Made by a program: the position numbers and the translations under genes. A model generated the notes under the pieces. The model saw only the letters and a program-made list of their open reading frames with translations, had not been told where the DNA came from and did no database searches. A stretch of 64,000 nt of DNA, taken from contig NZ_CP011253.3 of NCBI RefSeq assembly GCF_000972785.3, forward strand, positions 124,001 to 188,000, given 5' to 3'. Positions 46,275 through 55,726 of this stretch are shown here, in pieces. The stretch comes from Pandoraea oxalativorans. Its GTDB lineage: Bacteria > Pseudomonadota > Gammaproteobacteria > Burkholderiales > Burkholderiaceae. The first letter of the stretch is position 1. Each line of letters starts with the position of its first letter.

Positions 46275-47423
46275 ATGGGCGAGAAAACCGAGAAGCCGAC
46301 ACCCAAGCGGCTGAAGGACGCCGCGAAGAAGGGGCAGGCGTTCAAAAGCAAAGAACTGACGATGGTCACGCTGGTGTTCGTCGGCCTGATCTTCGTGCTC
46401 TCGAGCGATCCGCTGGTGTGGTTGATGCAGGAATACCGGCAGGTGCTGGCAAATGGCGAATTCGCCGATCCACAGGCCTTCGCCATCAGACTGTTCAAGC
46501 ATGGTTTGCAGATGTTCATGCCGGTGCTGCTTGTGTGCATTGTGGCAGCGGTGTTGCCGGCCTTGCTCCAGACCGGCTTCGCGTGGGCGAGCGAAGCCCT
46601 CAAGCTCAATCTCGGTGCACTCAATCCGATGGCGGGCACGAAGCGGATCTTCAGCTTGCGCACGCTCAAGGATTCGCTCAAGTCGGTGCTCTATTTGCTG
46701 AGCTTCGGCGCCATCGTCGTGGTGCTGTGGTCTAGCGCCAAGGGGTTGCTGTTCGCGCAGATTTACATGAGCCCGGCGGGGGTGGGCGCGGCGTGGGCCG
46801 AACTGATGCGCAAGCTGATCTGGATCTCGCTCGCGTGTGTCGTGCCCATTGCCGTGCTCGACGCGATGGTCGAGTTCTGGTTGTTCATGCGCGAGCAGCG
46901 CATGGAACGCCATGAAGTCAAGCGCGAGCAAAAGGATACCGACGGCAATCCCGAAATCAAGCGACGGCGCCGCACACTGCACAGCGAGTTGCTGTCCGAG
47001 GCCGTGAAGTCCGACGTGCGCGACTCGCGTCTGATCATTGCGAATCCCACACACATCGCCGTGGGCATCTACTTCCGTCCCGATGTCATCGCACTGCCGT
47101 TCATTTCCGTCATGGAGACGAATGCACGTGCGCTCGCGGTGCGCAAATACGCCGAGTCGCAGGGCATTCCCGTGATCGGCGATATCGCGCTCGCACGGCG
47201 TCTGTATCGGACGCACCGTCGTCATACGTTCGTGGCGCTCGAAGATCTCGACGCGATCATGCGGCTGCTTATCTGGCTGGAGGACGTCGAGCGCGCAGGT
47301 ACCCAGGACGAAGACGTCGGAGAAGAGAGCGACAACCTCGGCGAAAGCGATGACAGCGGGTCAACTCAGCGGGGCTTGCAGGGGACCGTCGAAAAACCAA
47401 ACGCCAGTCCCCCTATGCAATAG
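46275..47423 (+). CDS. sctU: T3SS autoprotease/switch protein SctU (SpaS-like)
   Basis: SctU (FlhB family) has four helices and a cytoplasmic domain that self-cleaves at NPTH, found here at residues about 257-260 (IIANPTHIAVGIYF). The N-terminus GEKTEKPTPKRLKDAAKKGQAF is characteristic. At 382 residues it is a little longer than SpaS (356) due to an acidic, Ser-rich tail. It is the last gene of the structural operon; a 120-base gap follows. Confidence 0.96.
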   Translation: MGEKTEKPTPKRLKDAAKKGQAFKSKELTMVTLVFVGLIFVLSSDPLVWLMQEYRQVLANGEFADPQAFAIRLFKHGLQMFMPVLLVCIVAAVLPALLQTGFAWASEALKLNLGALNPMAGTKRIFSLRTLKDSLKSVLYLLSFGAIVVVLWSSAKGLLFAQIYMSPAGVGAAWAELMRKLIWISLACVVPIAVLDAMVEFWLFMREQRMERHEVKREQKDTDGNPEIKRRRRTLHSELLSEAVKSDVRDSRLIIANPTHIAVGIYFRPDVIALPFISVMETNARALAVRKYAESQGIPVIGDIALARRLYRTHRRHTFVALEDLDAIMRLLIWLEDVERAGTQDEDVGEESDNLGESDDSGSTQRGLQGTVEKPNASPPMQ

Positions 47424-47542
47424 AACGCTTTTTGGAAGTCTCCCAAGGCACGCGTTGCTTAAATGGTAGCTATCGGGATGCAGTTATGAGACGACGAGCG
47501 ACACATTGCGGCCCCCGAATATTTGAGACCCCGGGAGGAAGG

Positions 47543-48295
47543 ATGGTACGCGAGGACATGTGTCATCTCTCGATGCTGCGCAACGCGGGCACGTTTGCGA
47601 GTTTTGCCGAACCGGAGGGGACATCGCCGAACCGGGAGTGCCTGCGCGCACTGGCGTGCGATGCGCTCGCCGGATTGCGACAGTCCTTGTGCACCGGCGT
47701 GCGTGAAGCGCTTTGTACACCGACGATCGACCTTCCGTCCGAACACGTGCTGTTGCCCGGCGTGTTGCCCGGCCGAGCGAAAGCGGACGTGAGCCACCGG
47801 CTGGCTCGCGTGAGACTGAGCGACGCAGCTCGCCGCATCGTTGCCGCATACGGCCGCGCTCAGACGGCCTTCGAGCGAAGTCAGGCGCAGGCGATGAGCG
47901 CAGATGTGGCGGTGGCCGAAGCCCAGGTCGTGCTCGATGTTCTGTCGCCGCACGATCCGCAGTACGCCCGTGCGAGCCACAAGCGTCAGACCGCGCTTGC
48001 GCAGGCAAGGGCAGCGGCGGCACAGGCGGACCGATGTTATCGATGGGTGCGCGAGAGCGGTATCGAATCGTGGGTCAGGTACCTCGCGCGATTGCCGGAT
48101 TTTTCGCAGATGAGCGAGATGCGGCAGGACAGCGAACCTGTTGCGAAGCGCAGCCGCAGCGATTTCCGCTCGCTTCAGGCACGCGCCGCGTCGGGAGGTC
48201 GGCGCACTGCCGGTCCCCGACTCGCATTTATTCCAGCCGCCCGGCTGGCAGACAGAAGACCGGCCCGTTTTCGGGAATCGGAAGGAGGTAATTCG
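47543..48295 (+). CDS. Unknown 5' open frame fused in frame to sicA, SipB-like coiled coil
   Basis: From ATG 47543 (strong gggaggaagg site) the frame runs open for 251 codons into sicA without a stop, so a 421-residue fusion ending in SicA could be made. I do not recognise the N-terminal part. A helical stretch (about residues 95-175, RIVAAYGRAQTAFERSQAQ and on) contains VLDVLSPHDPQYARASH, which lines up with ALDGASPGTPEYDAAT in the coiled coil of SipB next door. It may be a decayed or diverged translocator-like gene fused to the chaperone. Coding is supported by the long open frame and ribosome site but not by a known family. Confidence 0.5.
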
Positions 48296-48808
48296 ATGAC
48301 ACAAGCGGCAATGCAAGCAGAGATGGACGAAGGGCGCGTCACGAGCGCGATCTGGGATGCTGTCGTCGCCGGCGCAAGCCTCAAGGACATCCACGGCATT
48401 CCAAGCGAGACGATGGACGGCCTGTACGCGCACGCCTACGATTTTTACAGCAATGGGCAGTTGGCGCAGGCCGAAGCCTTCTTCCGCTTCCTCTGCATCT
48501 ACGACTTCTACAACCCCGAGTACATCGTCGGACTGGCGGCAGTGTGTCAGCTCAAGGAGGAATACCAGAAGGCGGTCGATCTGTACGCGATGGCGTTCGC
48601 CGTCGGCAAGAACGATTACCGTCCGGTGTTTTACGCAGGCCAGTGTCAGATGATGATGCGGAATATGCCGCTTGCACGCGAATGTTTCGGTCTGGTGTGC
48701 GAGAGCAGCAGCGACGCCGATCTGCGCACGAAGGCCAAAGCCTATCTCGACGCTATCGGCGCCGAAGACATTAAAGACAAGGCGCCCGGCGCCAAGGAGG
48801 CGGCATGA
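48296..48808 (+). CDS. sicA: SicA-like class II T3SS chaperone
   Basis: The 170-residue protein is a TPR chaperone of the SycD/LcrH family (FYSNGQLAQAEAFFRFLCIYDFYNPEYIVGLAAVCQLKEEYQKAVDLYAMAFAVGKNDYRPVFYAGQC matches three TPRs). It holds SipB and SipC before secretion and acts with InvF as co-activator. I chose ATG 48296, which has a perfect gaaggaggt site and the conserved length, although the frame continues upstream. Its stop overlaps the sipB ATG (ATGA). Confidence 0.94.
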   Translation: MTQAAMQAEMDEGRVTSAIWDAVVAGASLKDIHGIPSETMDGLYAHAYDFYSNGQLAQAEAFFRFLCIYDFYNPEYIVGLAAVCQLKEEYQKAVDLYAMAFAVGKNDYRPVFYAGQCQMMMRNMPLARECFGLVCESSSDADLRTKAKAYLDAIGAEDIKDKAPGAKEAA

Positions 48809-50556
48809 GCACGATCGCCGCCGCTGCGCCCGGATTCGCGCCGCCTGCGGACGGTTCGAGCGATGTCGACGGACCCGCTGGAGGTCAAGGCGTCGACGGT
48901 GCGGGAACCCCGGTGCCGGACATCCGGGCCGGCATGCAAACCGTCATCCGGCAGATCATCGAGACCATGACATCGACGCCGACGTCGACGGGCGAGATGC
49001 CGAAAACGCAAGCCGATGCTCCCGCGCTCAAGCCGCCGTCGGGCGATGCACGCACGAGTCTGACGTATCTTTTGGGGCGCCTGACCGAGTTGTTCAGCGA
49101 TTCGTCACTGTCGGATCTTCAGAATCGCCTCAAGCAGTCGCAGCTGGAAGCGGCGTCGCGTCGGGCAATGGCCGAGCAGAGTCAGGTCGAGTTCGATCAG
49201 GCGGTCGCCGCTGCGACGCACGCGCTGGACGCGCTCAACCAGGCCACCCAGCAGCTCACCGATGCCGAGCAGGCGCTGGCAAATGCGCAGGACACGCTCG
49301 CCAGCGCCAAGGCCGCGCTCGACGGCGCATCGCCGGGTACGCCCGAGTACGACGCGGCCACGCAGGCGTACGAGGCGGCGAAGTCGGGCTACGACGCTGC
49401 GAAAGGCAAGTACGACGAAGCGAAGCGCGAAGTAACGCAAGCGTTCGACGTCGCGAAGGAGGCGACGAAGAAGGCGGACGACATTCTCGGGAAGTTCCTC
49501 GGCAATCAGTGGCCGGGGATGCTCGACAAGGCGTCCACCGAAAAAAACGGCGAGAACATGGACGCGCTGATCTTTCTGATGGCAAAACTCGCGAAGTTGC
49601 TCGGCGACAGCGCGAACGAAGCCATTCAGGAGGACATGAAGTTCTTCGAGGCAATTCGCAAGGCGCGACAGGCCGATCTCGTCAAACAAAACGAAGCGTA
49701 CGAAGCCAAAGTCAAGCAGGCGCAGAAGCTGAGCAACATATTCGGCATTTTCGGCAAGATTCTGGGGGCCGTGCTGGCGGTCGTCGGCGTTGTCGGTGCG
49801 GTATTCACCGGCGGCCTGAGCACCACGATGACGGTGGTCGGCGTCGCGTTGCTGGCCGATTCGGTCATGGGCGCGGCGACTGGCTTCTCGCTTGTCGGTG
49901 AGGCAATCAAACCGTTGATGAGCCACGTCATTCAGCCGCTGGCCTCGGAGATCGGCAAGTTCGTCGGATCGATGCTCCAGGAACTGGGCGTGGGCAAGGA
50001 CACCGCCGAAATGATCGGCAACGTCGTCGGGGTGGTGGCCGCCGCGGCGGTCGCGATCGCATTCATCGCCGTCTCGGTCGTGGTGGGCGGTGCGGCAGCG
50101 GCGACCAATTTCGGCAAGATGCTCGGTGGCCTCGTGAGCGACCTGGTGAAGAAGCTCGTGCCCGACATGCTTCGCCAGGCAAGCAAGGCCGGGGCAAAGA
50201 TGGTCGCTCAGGGCATGTCTTCGGCGGCGTCGCGACTGGGTGTCAAGGAAGGCAACGAGCAAATGTTCGCCAACACACTCAGGGGCGTGGTGACGTTCGG
50301 AGAACTTGCCCTGGGCAGCACGCAAGCCGCTGGCAACGCGGCCACCGGAACGTACCAGCAGCAAGCCACCAACGTCATGGCCGACATGATGATCGCACAG
50401 GACTCGCTGGACAAGATTACCGACTCGGTGAAGCAGTCGGCGGACCGCTTCGGCGCCGCCCAGAATGTGGTGTCCGCGATCGTCTCCCAGATGTCCGACG
50501 CGGCCAAAGCCCAACAGGAAGCACGAAAGTTTGTGCTCAACAACGTGCGTGCTTGA
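48805..50556 (+). CDS. sipB: Translocator SctE (SipB/BipB-like)
   Basis: SipB-type proteins insert into the host membrane to build the translocation pore. The 583-residue product has a low-complexity secretion N-terminus, a long Ala-rich coiled coil (about 105-225) and two central hydrophobic segments (about 312-362, ILGAVLAVVGVVGAVFTGG; about 410-440, VVGVVAAAAVAIAFIAVSVVVGG), then a helical C-terminus. This matches SipB/IpaB/BipB (about 590). It follows its chaperone with an ATGA overlap. Confidence 0.95.
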   Translation: MSTIAAAAPGFAPPADGSSDVDGPAGGQGVDGAGTPVPDIRAGMQTVIRQIIETMTSTPTSTGEMPKTQADAPALKPPSGDARTSLTYLLGRLTELFSDSSLSDLQNRLKQSQLEAASRRAMAEQSQVEFDQAVAAATHALDALNQATQQLTDAEQALANAQDTLASAKAALDGASPGTPEYDAATQAYEAAKSGYDAAKGKYDEAKREVTQAFDVAKEATKKADDILGKFLGNQWPGMLDKASTEKNGENMDALIFLMAKLAKLLGDSANEAIQEDMKFFEAIRKARQADLVKQNEAYEAKVKQAQKLSNIFGIFGKILGAVLAVVGVVGAVFTGGLSTTMTVVGVALLADSVMGAATGFSLVGEAIKPLMSHVIQPLASEIGKFVGSMLQELGVGKDTAEMIGNVVGVVAAAAVAIAFIAVSVVVGGAAAATNFGKMLGGLVSDLVKKLVPDMLRQASKAGAKMVAQGMSSAASRLGVKEGNEQMFANTLRGVVTFGELALGSTQAAGNAATGTYQQQATNVMADMMIAQDSLDKITDSVKQSADRFGAAQNVVSAIVSQMSDAAKAQQEARKFVLNNVRA

Positions 50557-50572
50557 GTGAAAGGAGAAGTTC

Positions 50573-51667
50573 ATGAGCCTCCCTATTCAGGATGTAACGT
50601 ATCATCCGCTTGTGCCGATGCTGGACGCACTGGACAAGCCTCGGTCGCCGTCGTCGGTGTTGAGCCCTTCGCTCTTGTTCGCACCGCATCTGGATGACGA
50701 TGACGCGCAGCGGCCATCGCTCGCGAGTCCGCCACCGCATGCCAATCGTCTCGACGCCATCGACTGGTTGCGTCAGCAGGACGACAAAAAGCGTATCGGT
50801 GTCGACCCCATGAGGAACGACGGCGACAAGGACATCGGCAGCAATGGGCTTGTCTCCGGCGCTGCACTGATTTTGTCGCTCGTCTATGCGTTCTACGTGC
50901 GCGCTTATGAAAACTCGGTCAAGCTGCGCAACAGGATGGCGGAGGTGAATGTCGACTCGGTGATGGCTGCGTCCGACGCTACCCGGCGTCAGGGCGATGC
51001 AGCGTTGTGGGGCGGTATTTCGTCCGGCGCTGTGCAACTGGCGTTCACCGCCATGGGCGCGTTCCTGAGCCTGAAAGGTCTCTCCGAAGGGCGCACGGCG
51101 CTGAAGACACCGCCGTCGACCCAGGATGTGACTCCGCCGCCCCCGCCGCCCTCGACCTCGCCCGACGTGCCGCCCGGCCCGAATGCGTCAACGGCCGCTG
51201 CGGGGCAGTCTCCGGTCAGTCGTCGTAACAGCATGGACGCCAGCGTGTTGGACGATGCCCCTGCGCCCCCGCGCCCGGATGCCGTGGATCGGGGTGATGC
51301 CCCGGATGTCGCGCCGCCCGCGACGAACCCCGACACCGACGCTGCGTCCGGACCCAATCCGCTCGATCAGGAAACGATGACCGGCGACGGGCGGCGGGCG
51401 CAGACCTCAGGGCAGGCGCTGATGATGTTGGGAAGCCCGCTTGCGGGCGTGACGAACGGCGCCAGCCGCTACAGCGAATTGATTGCCGCGCAGGATCAGA
51501 AGGTCAATGACAGTGGCGCGCAACTGTCCAAAGACGGTGTGAACACCATGCAAGAGCAATCGAACCGCGACAACTCGACGCTGACGGAAATGCTCCGCGC
51601 ATTCGACAGCGTTTCACAGGCGTCCATCGGTGCGGTTTCGACCATTGCCAACAACCTGCGCGCATAA
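50573..51667 (+). CDS. sipC: Translocator SctB (SipC/BipC-like)
   Basis: The second pore protein has 364 residues, with a hydrophobic segment (about 92-112, GLVSGAALILSLVYAFYV) and the family-like C-terminal region (ASRYSELIAAQDQKVNDSGAQL to ASIGAVSTIANNLRA). A Pro/Asp-rich insert (about 180-265, including a run of six prolines) separates the two, replacing much of the central domain seen in SipC (409). In Salmonella the C-terminal part nucleates actin; whether that holds here is unknown. It lies 16 bases after sipB with an aaggaga site. Confidence 0.9.
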   Translation: MSLPIQDVTYHPLVPMLDALDKPRSPSSVLSPSLLFAPHLDDDDAQRPSLASPPPHANRLDAIDWLRQQDDKKRIGVDPMRNDGDKDIGSNGLVSGAALILSLVYAFYVRAYENSVKLRNRMAEVNVDSVMAASDATRRQGDAALWGGISSGAVQLAFTAMGAFLSLKGLSEGRTALKTPPSTQDVTPPPPPPSTSPDVPPGPNASTAAAGQSPVSRRNSMDASVLDDAPAPPRPDAVDRGDAPDVAPPATNPDTDAASGPNPLDQETMTGDGRRAQTSGQALMMLGSPLAGVTNGASRYSELIAAQDQKVNDSGAQLSKDGVNTMQEQSNRDNSTLTEMLRAFDSVSQASIGAVSTIANNLRA

Positions 51668-51692
51668 CGCTCACTCGTCAAAGGACGAACGA

Positions 51693-52757
51693 ATGACCAG
51701 TATCGTCACCGATCGCTTTCCGTTTGCCGCGCCGCTACGACCGAAGGACTTCGTGCCACCGGGAAAGCCGGAGAACCCATCGGGCGGCGTTCCCGGCCCA
51801 ATGTCGTTGGATGCACCGTCGCCCGACCACGTGTTGATCGACGGCGTGGTCACAGGCGCCGACCGCTTCTGGAACGCATTCCGGATCGCAGGGCAAGACA
51901 TGGGCGACGACGCCTGGGACGACGCTCGCATGGCAGGACACGATCTTGTCGCACGGGCACAGGGCCTGGCGCACAGCGATGTATCCATGCCGCAAGACCT
52001 GCGCGACCGGCTTCGCGGGAACGCACCGCCTCCCTCGGCGAATTCGTTGGGGGACAACGACATCGGCGTGGGCAACGACGACGATCCGGCGAAATGGAGC
52101 GACGCCGAGTTCTGGGATGCGATTTCGAAGTTGATCGGCGAGTTGAAGCACGGCTTCCTCGATACCTTCCAGGGAGCCGCGAAGCAGTATCTCGACTTCA
52201 GCCAGGCACTGACCGACATTGTGTCCAAATTGTCGTCGTGGATCACGACCAGGAACGATGGCAAGGAGGTGGAGCTCGACGTCGGGCAACTGAAAGAGGC
52301 GCTCGACAAGCTTCTCGAGAAATTCAAATTGCCGAGCAAGAATGCGGTGCTGTGGCCACCTCGGAAAAATGACGCCGACGGCAAGCATGGCGAGATCGAA
52401 GGCGGCACTAAGGAGGATGCCGCGAAGTGGGCGAAGGATCTCGGCCTGCCGGACAGCAGTGTGGTCGAGCAGCCACCGGGCAGCGGCAAGTACGTGGTGG
52501 TGATCGATACCGGTCCGATTCAGACGATGATCGATACCCTGCCCAAGGCAGACGACAACGGCCACGCGACGATGACCACGCAGCAACTGGAAATCTGGCG
52601 CAACGGTTTTACCGGGCAGGAGAATCAGGTGAAGACGACGTTGCAATCGTTGTCGCAGCGCTACACCACGGCGAACGCGAATAACGAGAATCTGGTGAAG
52701 GTTCTGAGCGGCGCGATTGCCTCCATGAGCGAATCGGCGAAAGGCTTCTACCGGTAA
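51693..52757 (+). CDS. sipD: Needle-tip protein SctA (SipD/BipD-like)
   Basis: The tip protein caps the needle and senses host contact. The 354-residue product (SipD 343) has a variable N-terminus, a central coiled-coil half (about 140-200) and the conserved C-terminal helix (LEIWRNGFTGQENQVKTTLQSLSQRYTTANANNENLVKVLSG). ATG 51693 follows aaggacgaac. It is the last gene of the translocator operon and is followed by a terminator at 52823. Confidence 0.93.
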   Translation: MTSIVTDRFPFAAPLRPKDFVPPGKPENPSGGVPGPMSLDAPSPDHVLIDGVVTGADRFWNAFRIAGQDMGDDAWDDARMAGHDLVARAQGLAHSDVSMPQDLRDRLRGNAPPPSANSLGDNDIGVGNDDDPAKWSDAEFWDAISKLIGELKHGFLDTFQGAAKQYLDFSQALTDIVSKLSSWITTRNDGKEVELDVGQLKEALDKLLEKFKLPSKNAVLWPPRKNDADGKHGEIEGGTKEDAAKWAKDLGLPDSSVVEQPPGSGKYVVVIDTGPIQTMIDTLPKADDNGHATMTTQQLEIWRNGFTGQENQVKTTLQSLSQRYTTANANNENLVKVLSGAIASMSESAKGFYR

Positions 52758-52822
52758 TGACGACGGCGGGTAGACGTCGTCGCCCGCGTCGCCGACGTCA
52801 CCAGCGTCACCGTTTCACCTCC

Positions 52823-52850
52823 AACCCCGCCCATCCCGGCGGGGTTTTTT
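52823..52850 (+). terminator. Terminator after sipD
   Basis: A 9-bp stem (52823-52831 with 52838-52846) with a 6-base loop is followed by a T run. It separates sipD from the convergent hilA-like gene. Confidence 0.88.
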
Positions 52851-52873
52851 GTGGACGCCTGCAACGGCTGCCG

Positions 52874-54532
52874 TCAGAGGGAGAACAACGTCTCCAGACG
52901 TGGGTCGTGACGATACAGGCGTTGCCATGGATACCAATCGGTGCGCATGCGTCGCCAGGCCTCGCGCGCGGCGCCGATGCCCTCCGTGTGAAGGATCAAC
53001 GGCAGCAGTCCCGCGCGAACCTGGCGTGGATCGATTTCCGAGAGCAATTGGCGGGCGGCCCGCTTCGCCGATTCCCCGCCGCGTGCGAGTTCCACGTAAT
53101 GACGGTTCACGCGCAACAGGCCCGCGTCGTCACCGGTCTCGCGCACGGACCGCACCAGCGCTTCGGCCTCGGCGTGGCGGGATTGGTGACAGAGCATGAT
53201 GGCCATGGCGCTGGTGAGCACCGGATGATGCTGGCCAAGGCGCTGCAGACTGTCGCGGGCCACGACGATGGCCTCGTCCGTGCGGCGGTCGAAGAACATC
53301 GACCAGATCTTGAGAATCGCCGCGGCGAGCATGCTCGGGTCCTGCTCCAGTGCGATATCGAGCGCCATCTCTGCGGCCTTCGCTTCTCCTTTCAGGATGC
53401 AATGCCACGCGTGGTGATAGCGCACGTATGGGTTCGATGGCGCAGACCACAGGGCCCGGTCGAAAAGAATGTCCGCCACGCTCGATTCGAACTTCATGCT
53501 GTGCAACATCGCCAGCAGACTGACGGCGTGCGGATCGCGAGGCGCGAGCGCGAGGGCGGCCTCGACGGCCGCGCGTGCGCCGTGCATCGCCGCTTTCTGA
53601 TCGAACAGCCCGAGATGGGCGAGCGCGAGGTAGCACTCGGCCTGCCCACAGTACGGCGCCGTTCGCGACGCACCTTCGCCCACGCACTGATGAAACAGCT
53701 GCAACGACTGCCGCAGGCTCGAAGGTGTATGTCGTTGAAGATGGAAGCGCGCGTGCAGGAACGTCGTGGCGCAGTCGAGCGAATCGAACGATTGCGAGAG
53801 ATGGCGCGACGCGCAAAGCCCCGGGACGTGCTTTGTCACGATATCGGTGATGCGGGTCTCGAGGGGCAGCGTGTTGTCCGTATCGGTTAGTTCGAAGTCT
53901 TCGCTGCACAGCAATTGATGACCTTCGGAGCTCACCAGCTCAATACGCAGCCTGTCGCTTTCGATAGCGTGCCCGATAACGTAGTAATCGGGCGAGAAGC
54001 GCTCGACGAAGCGCGCAATGTCATGGCATTCGAGTACTGAGCGCGTAATGGAGGCGGGCAGGACACTCAGACCGTAGGCCGTGAACTCAAAGAAGCGCGT
54101 AACGAGCCGATCGTGCAGCATCAGCGTCTGCGCCGCATTCGGGAGACGGAACGGCATGATCGCGAGCGTGCATAACGCGGCCGCGCGTGTGGCAGCCGAC
54201 ACAATGGCCACAGAACGGCGAATACGGTACCCGGTGCCGTACACCGTCTCCACGATGCGATCGGACTTCTTTTCGCGAAGCACGCGTCGAATGGCGTAGA
54301 TGCAGCGCGTGAGCGATTCTTCGCTCACGTCCTGATGCGGCCAGACCAGCGATAGCAGCCGGTCCTTGCTGACGTTTTCGCCGGCGGCGTCGAGCAATGT
54401 GCGCAGTACCGCTACCTCCTTGGGAGGCAGGCCGATTTGGCGGTCCCCTTGCCTGAGCACGCCATTCGCGTCCAACGTGAAATCACCGAACAAATAGACT
54501 TTTCCATTCTGCGGCGGACTGATCTGGTTCAC
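52874..54532 (-). CDS. hilA: HilA-like T3SS master regulator
   Basis: The 552-residue protein is almost exactly the length of HilA (553) and has its layout: an OmpR/ToxR-type winged helix at the N-terminus (about 10-105: VYLFGDFTLDANGVLRQGDRQIGLPPKEVAVLRTLLDAAGENVSKD; SEESLTRCIYAIRRVLRE; VYGTGYRI) and a C-terminal helical region with TPR-like repeats (about 290-480). HilA activates the prg and inv operons. Here it is convergent with the translocator operon and divergent from the chaperone/effector operon at 54,842. Confidence 0.92.
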   Translation of the reverse strand: MNQISPPQNGKVYLFGDFTLDANGVLRQGDRQIGLPPKEVAVLRTLLDAAGENVSKDRLLSLVWPHQDVSEESLTRCIYAIRRVLREKKSDRIVETVYGTGYRIRRSVAIVSAATRAAALCTLAIMPFRLPNAAQTLMLHDRLVTRFFEFTAYGLSVLPASITRSVLECHDIARFVERFSPDYYVIGHAIESDRLRIELVSSEGHQLLCSEDFELTDTDNTLPLETRITDIVTKHVPGLCASRHLSQSFDSLDCATTFLHARFHLQRHTPSSLRQSLQLFHQCVGEGASRTAPYCGQAECYLALAHLGLFDQKAAMHGARAAVEAALALAPRDPHAVSLLAMLHSMKFESSVADILFDRALWSAPSNPYVRYHHAWHCILKGEAKAAEMALDIALEQDPSMLAAAILKIWSMFFDRRTDEAIVVARDSLQRLGQHHPVLTSAMAIMLCHQSRHAEAEALVRSVRETGDDAGLLRVNRHYVELARGGESAKRAARQLLSEIDPRQVRAGLLPLILHTEGIGAAREAWRRMRTDWYPWQRLYRHDPRLETLFSL

Positions 54533-54841
54533 GTGCCGATTCTCCTGCCGGCGAGCCCCACTGGACGCAAGCGAAGACGACTACGGGTCCGATCGGCCGC
54601 AAACCGGAAGTGTGCGAGACCTCTGCGCTCAGAATCATCGCCGCGGGGGGGCACCGGCGAAATCATGTTCCTCAAAGCGTGGAGACTATGCGAAGAACTC
54701 TCGATTCTGGGGGGCTCGGCGCAGCAATTTGGGCCAATTCCCGACGAATTTGGGTCGAAGGCGTTTTCTGATCTCGTCGGCATGGGCGAAAGATGAAATG
54801 CACTCCCGGGAGAAGACCGGGATCATGCCCAGAAGCAAGAC
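54533..54841. promoter_or_regulatory. Divergent region between hilA and the + strand effector operon
   Basis: These 309 bases hold no convincing gene. They are expected to contain the hilA promoter and that of the 54,842 operon. I see no clean -10/-35 pair, which would be usual for activator-dependent promoters. Confidence 0.4.
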
Positions 54842-55333
54842 ATGTTCCCGAACGTCCCCAACCTACAAGAATTCATGGAAGCAGACCGTGAGTCCGGCAC
54901 GTCGATTTCGGCATCAGCGCTGCGCCAGTTGGCGGTCACCCGTCAGGCGGACCGGTCGCTGCCCGTGGTGCACGGCGAAGTGGCCTTAGCACGAATCTGC
55001 GCCGCGATGCACGAGCGTTGGCAGGTCGATGCGACGATGCGCCACGAAACGATCTTTTTCGAGGCACGCGATCTGGACACGTGTTCGATTCGTCAGCCGG
55101 GCGGCACGCTCATCGAGCGATGTATGCGCGCCGTCGACGACGACGGCGCAGTCCGCGCTTTGACGATGAATCTCATGCTTTGCCGACGAGGCTTCCTCTT
55201 TGGCACGCGTGGACCGCTGCTGGTGCTGCATCGGTATGTCGCGCCGTGGGAGACCTTCGAGACGTGCATGGACGCGATCCACGATTTTCTGTACGTCTCG
55301 GACCGCGTCAAGCGCGTGGTGATGCCGTCATGA
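54842..55333 (+). CDS. Probable class I T3SS chaperone, first of a pair
   Basis: I cannot name this 163-residue protein firmly. Its size, an amphipathic N-terminal helix (LARICAAMHERWQV), a central set of beta strands, and a C-terminal helix (TFETCMDAIHDFLYVSDRVKRVV) fit a CesT/InvB-type effector chaperone fold. The end (LVLHRYVAPWETFETCMDAIHDF) loosely resembles the C-terminus of InvB as I recall it, and an invB gene is missing from its usual place. It overlaps the next gene by 4 bases (ATGA). The start is uncertain: 54842 has a weak ribosome site. Confidence 0.62.
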   Translation: MFPNVPNLQEFMEADRESGTSISASALRQLAVTRQADRSLPVVHGEVALARICAAMHERWQVDATMRHETIFFEARDLDTCSIRQPGGTLIERCMRAVDDDGAVRALTMNLMLCRRGFLFGTRGPLLVLHRYVAPWETFETCMDAIHDFLYVSDRVKRVVMPS

Positions 55334-55659
55334 AACATGCCATTTCCATGCGGCTGCTCAGCGCGTTGCCGCAGACGTTCGGCACGTTCCTGCACGCGCG
55401 CTCGGCGGCGGATGTCGATCCGCTCTGGCTGCTCGAATATGCGCATGGTCACCTGACGTTCATGGTGTCGTTCGCAGGAAGGGGGTTCCCGGAAGTGCGA
55501 TTCGGCGGCCGTACGGCGCAGTGCGAATCCTGGCTGTATGGCCCTTCGCTGTTCGAGTCGCGTCGCATGCTGCTGATGTATGGCAGCGCAGTGCGCGGCA
55601 CCCGTGCAGATATCGTGGCTTGCATCGACATGATCTTGTCAGAGGTGGTTATGCGGTGA
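55330..55659 (+). CDS. Probable class I T3SS chaperone, second of a pair
   Basis: This 109-residue protein starts at an ATGA overlap with the previous gene. It shares with it the closing pattern beta strand-LLMYGSAV-x-helix with AC-I-D-M-I (versus TC-M-D-A-I), suggesting the two are distant paralogues. Size and layout fit a CesT-type dimeric chaperone. Its stop is 68 bases before a 796-residue candidate substrate. The assignment is by pattern and context only. Confidence 0.6.
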   Translation: MKHAISMRLLSALPQTFGTFLHARSAADVDPLWLLEYAHGHLTFMVSFAGRGFPEVRFGGRTAQCESWLYGPSLFESRRMLLMYGSAVRGTRADIVACIDMILSEVVMR

Positions 55660-55726
55660 TGCCGGCGCAAGCGCCTGCTTGCAGCAGCGCCGGAAGGCGC
55701 CGGTATTTGAGAGGGGGCAAAATTCT

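Noticed and set aside
47459..48433. - strand open frame opposite the 5' extension of sicA
   Set aside because: It has no domain and runs into the certain sicA gene; the + strand frame has the better ribosome site and a SipB-like stretch.
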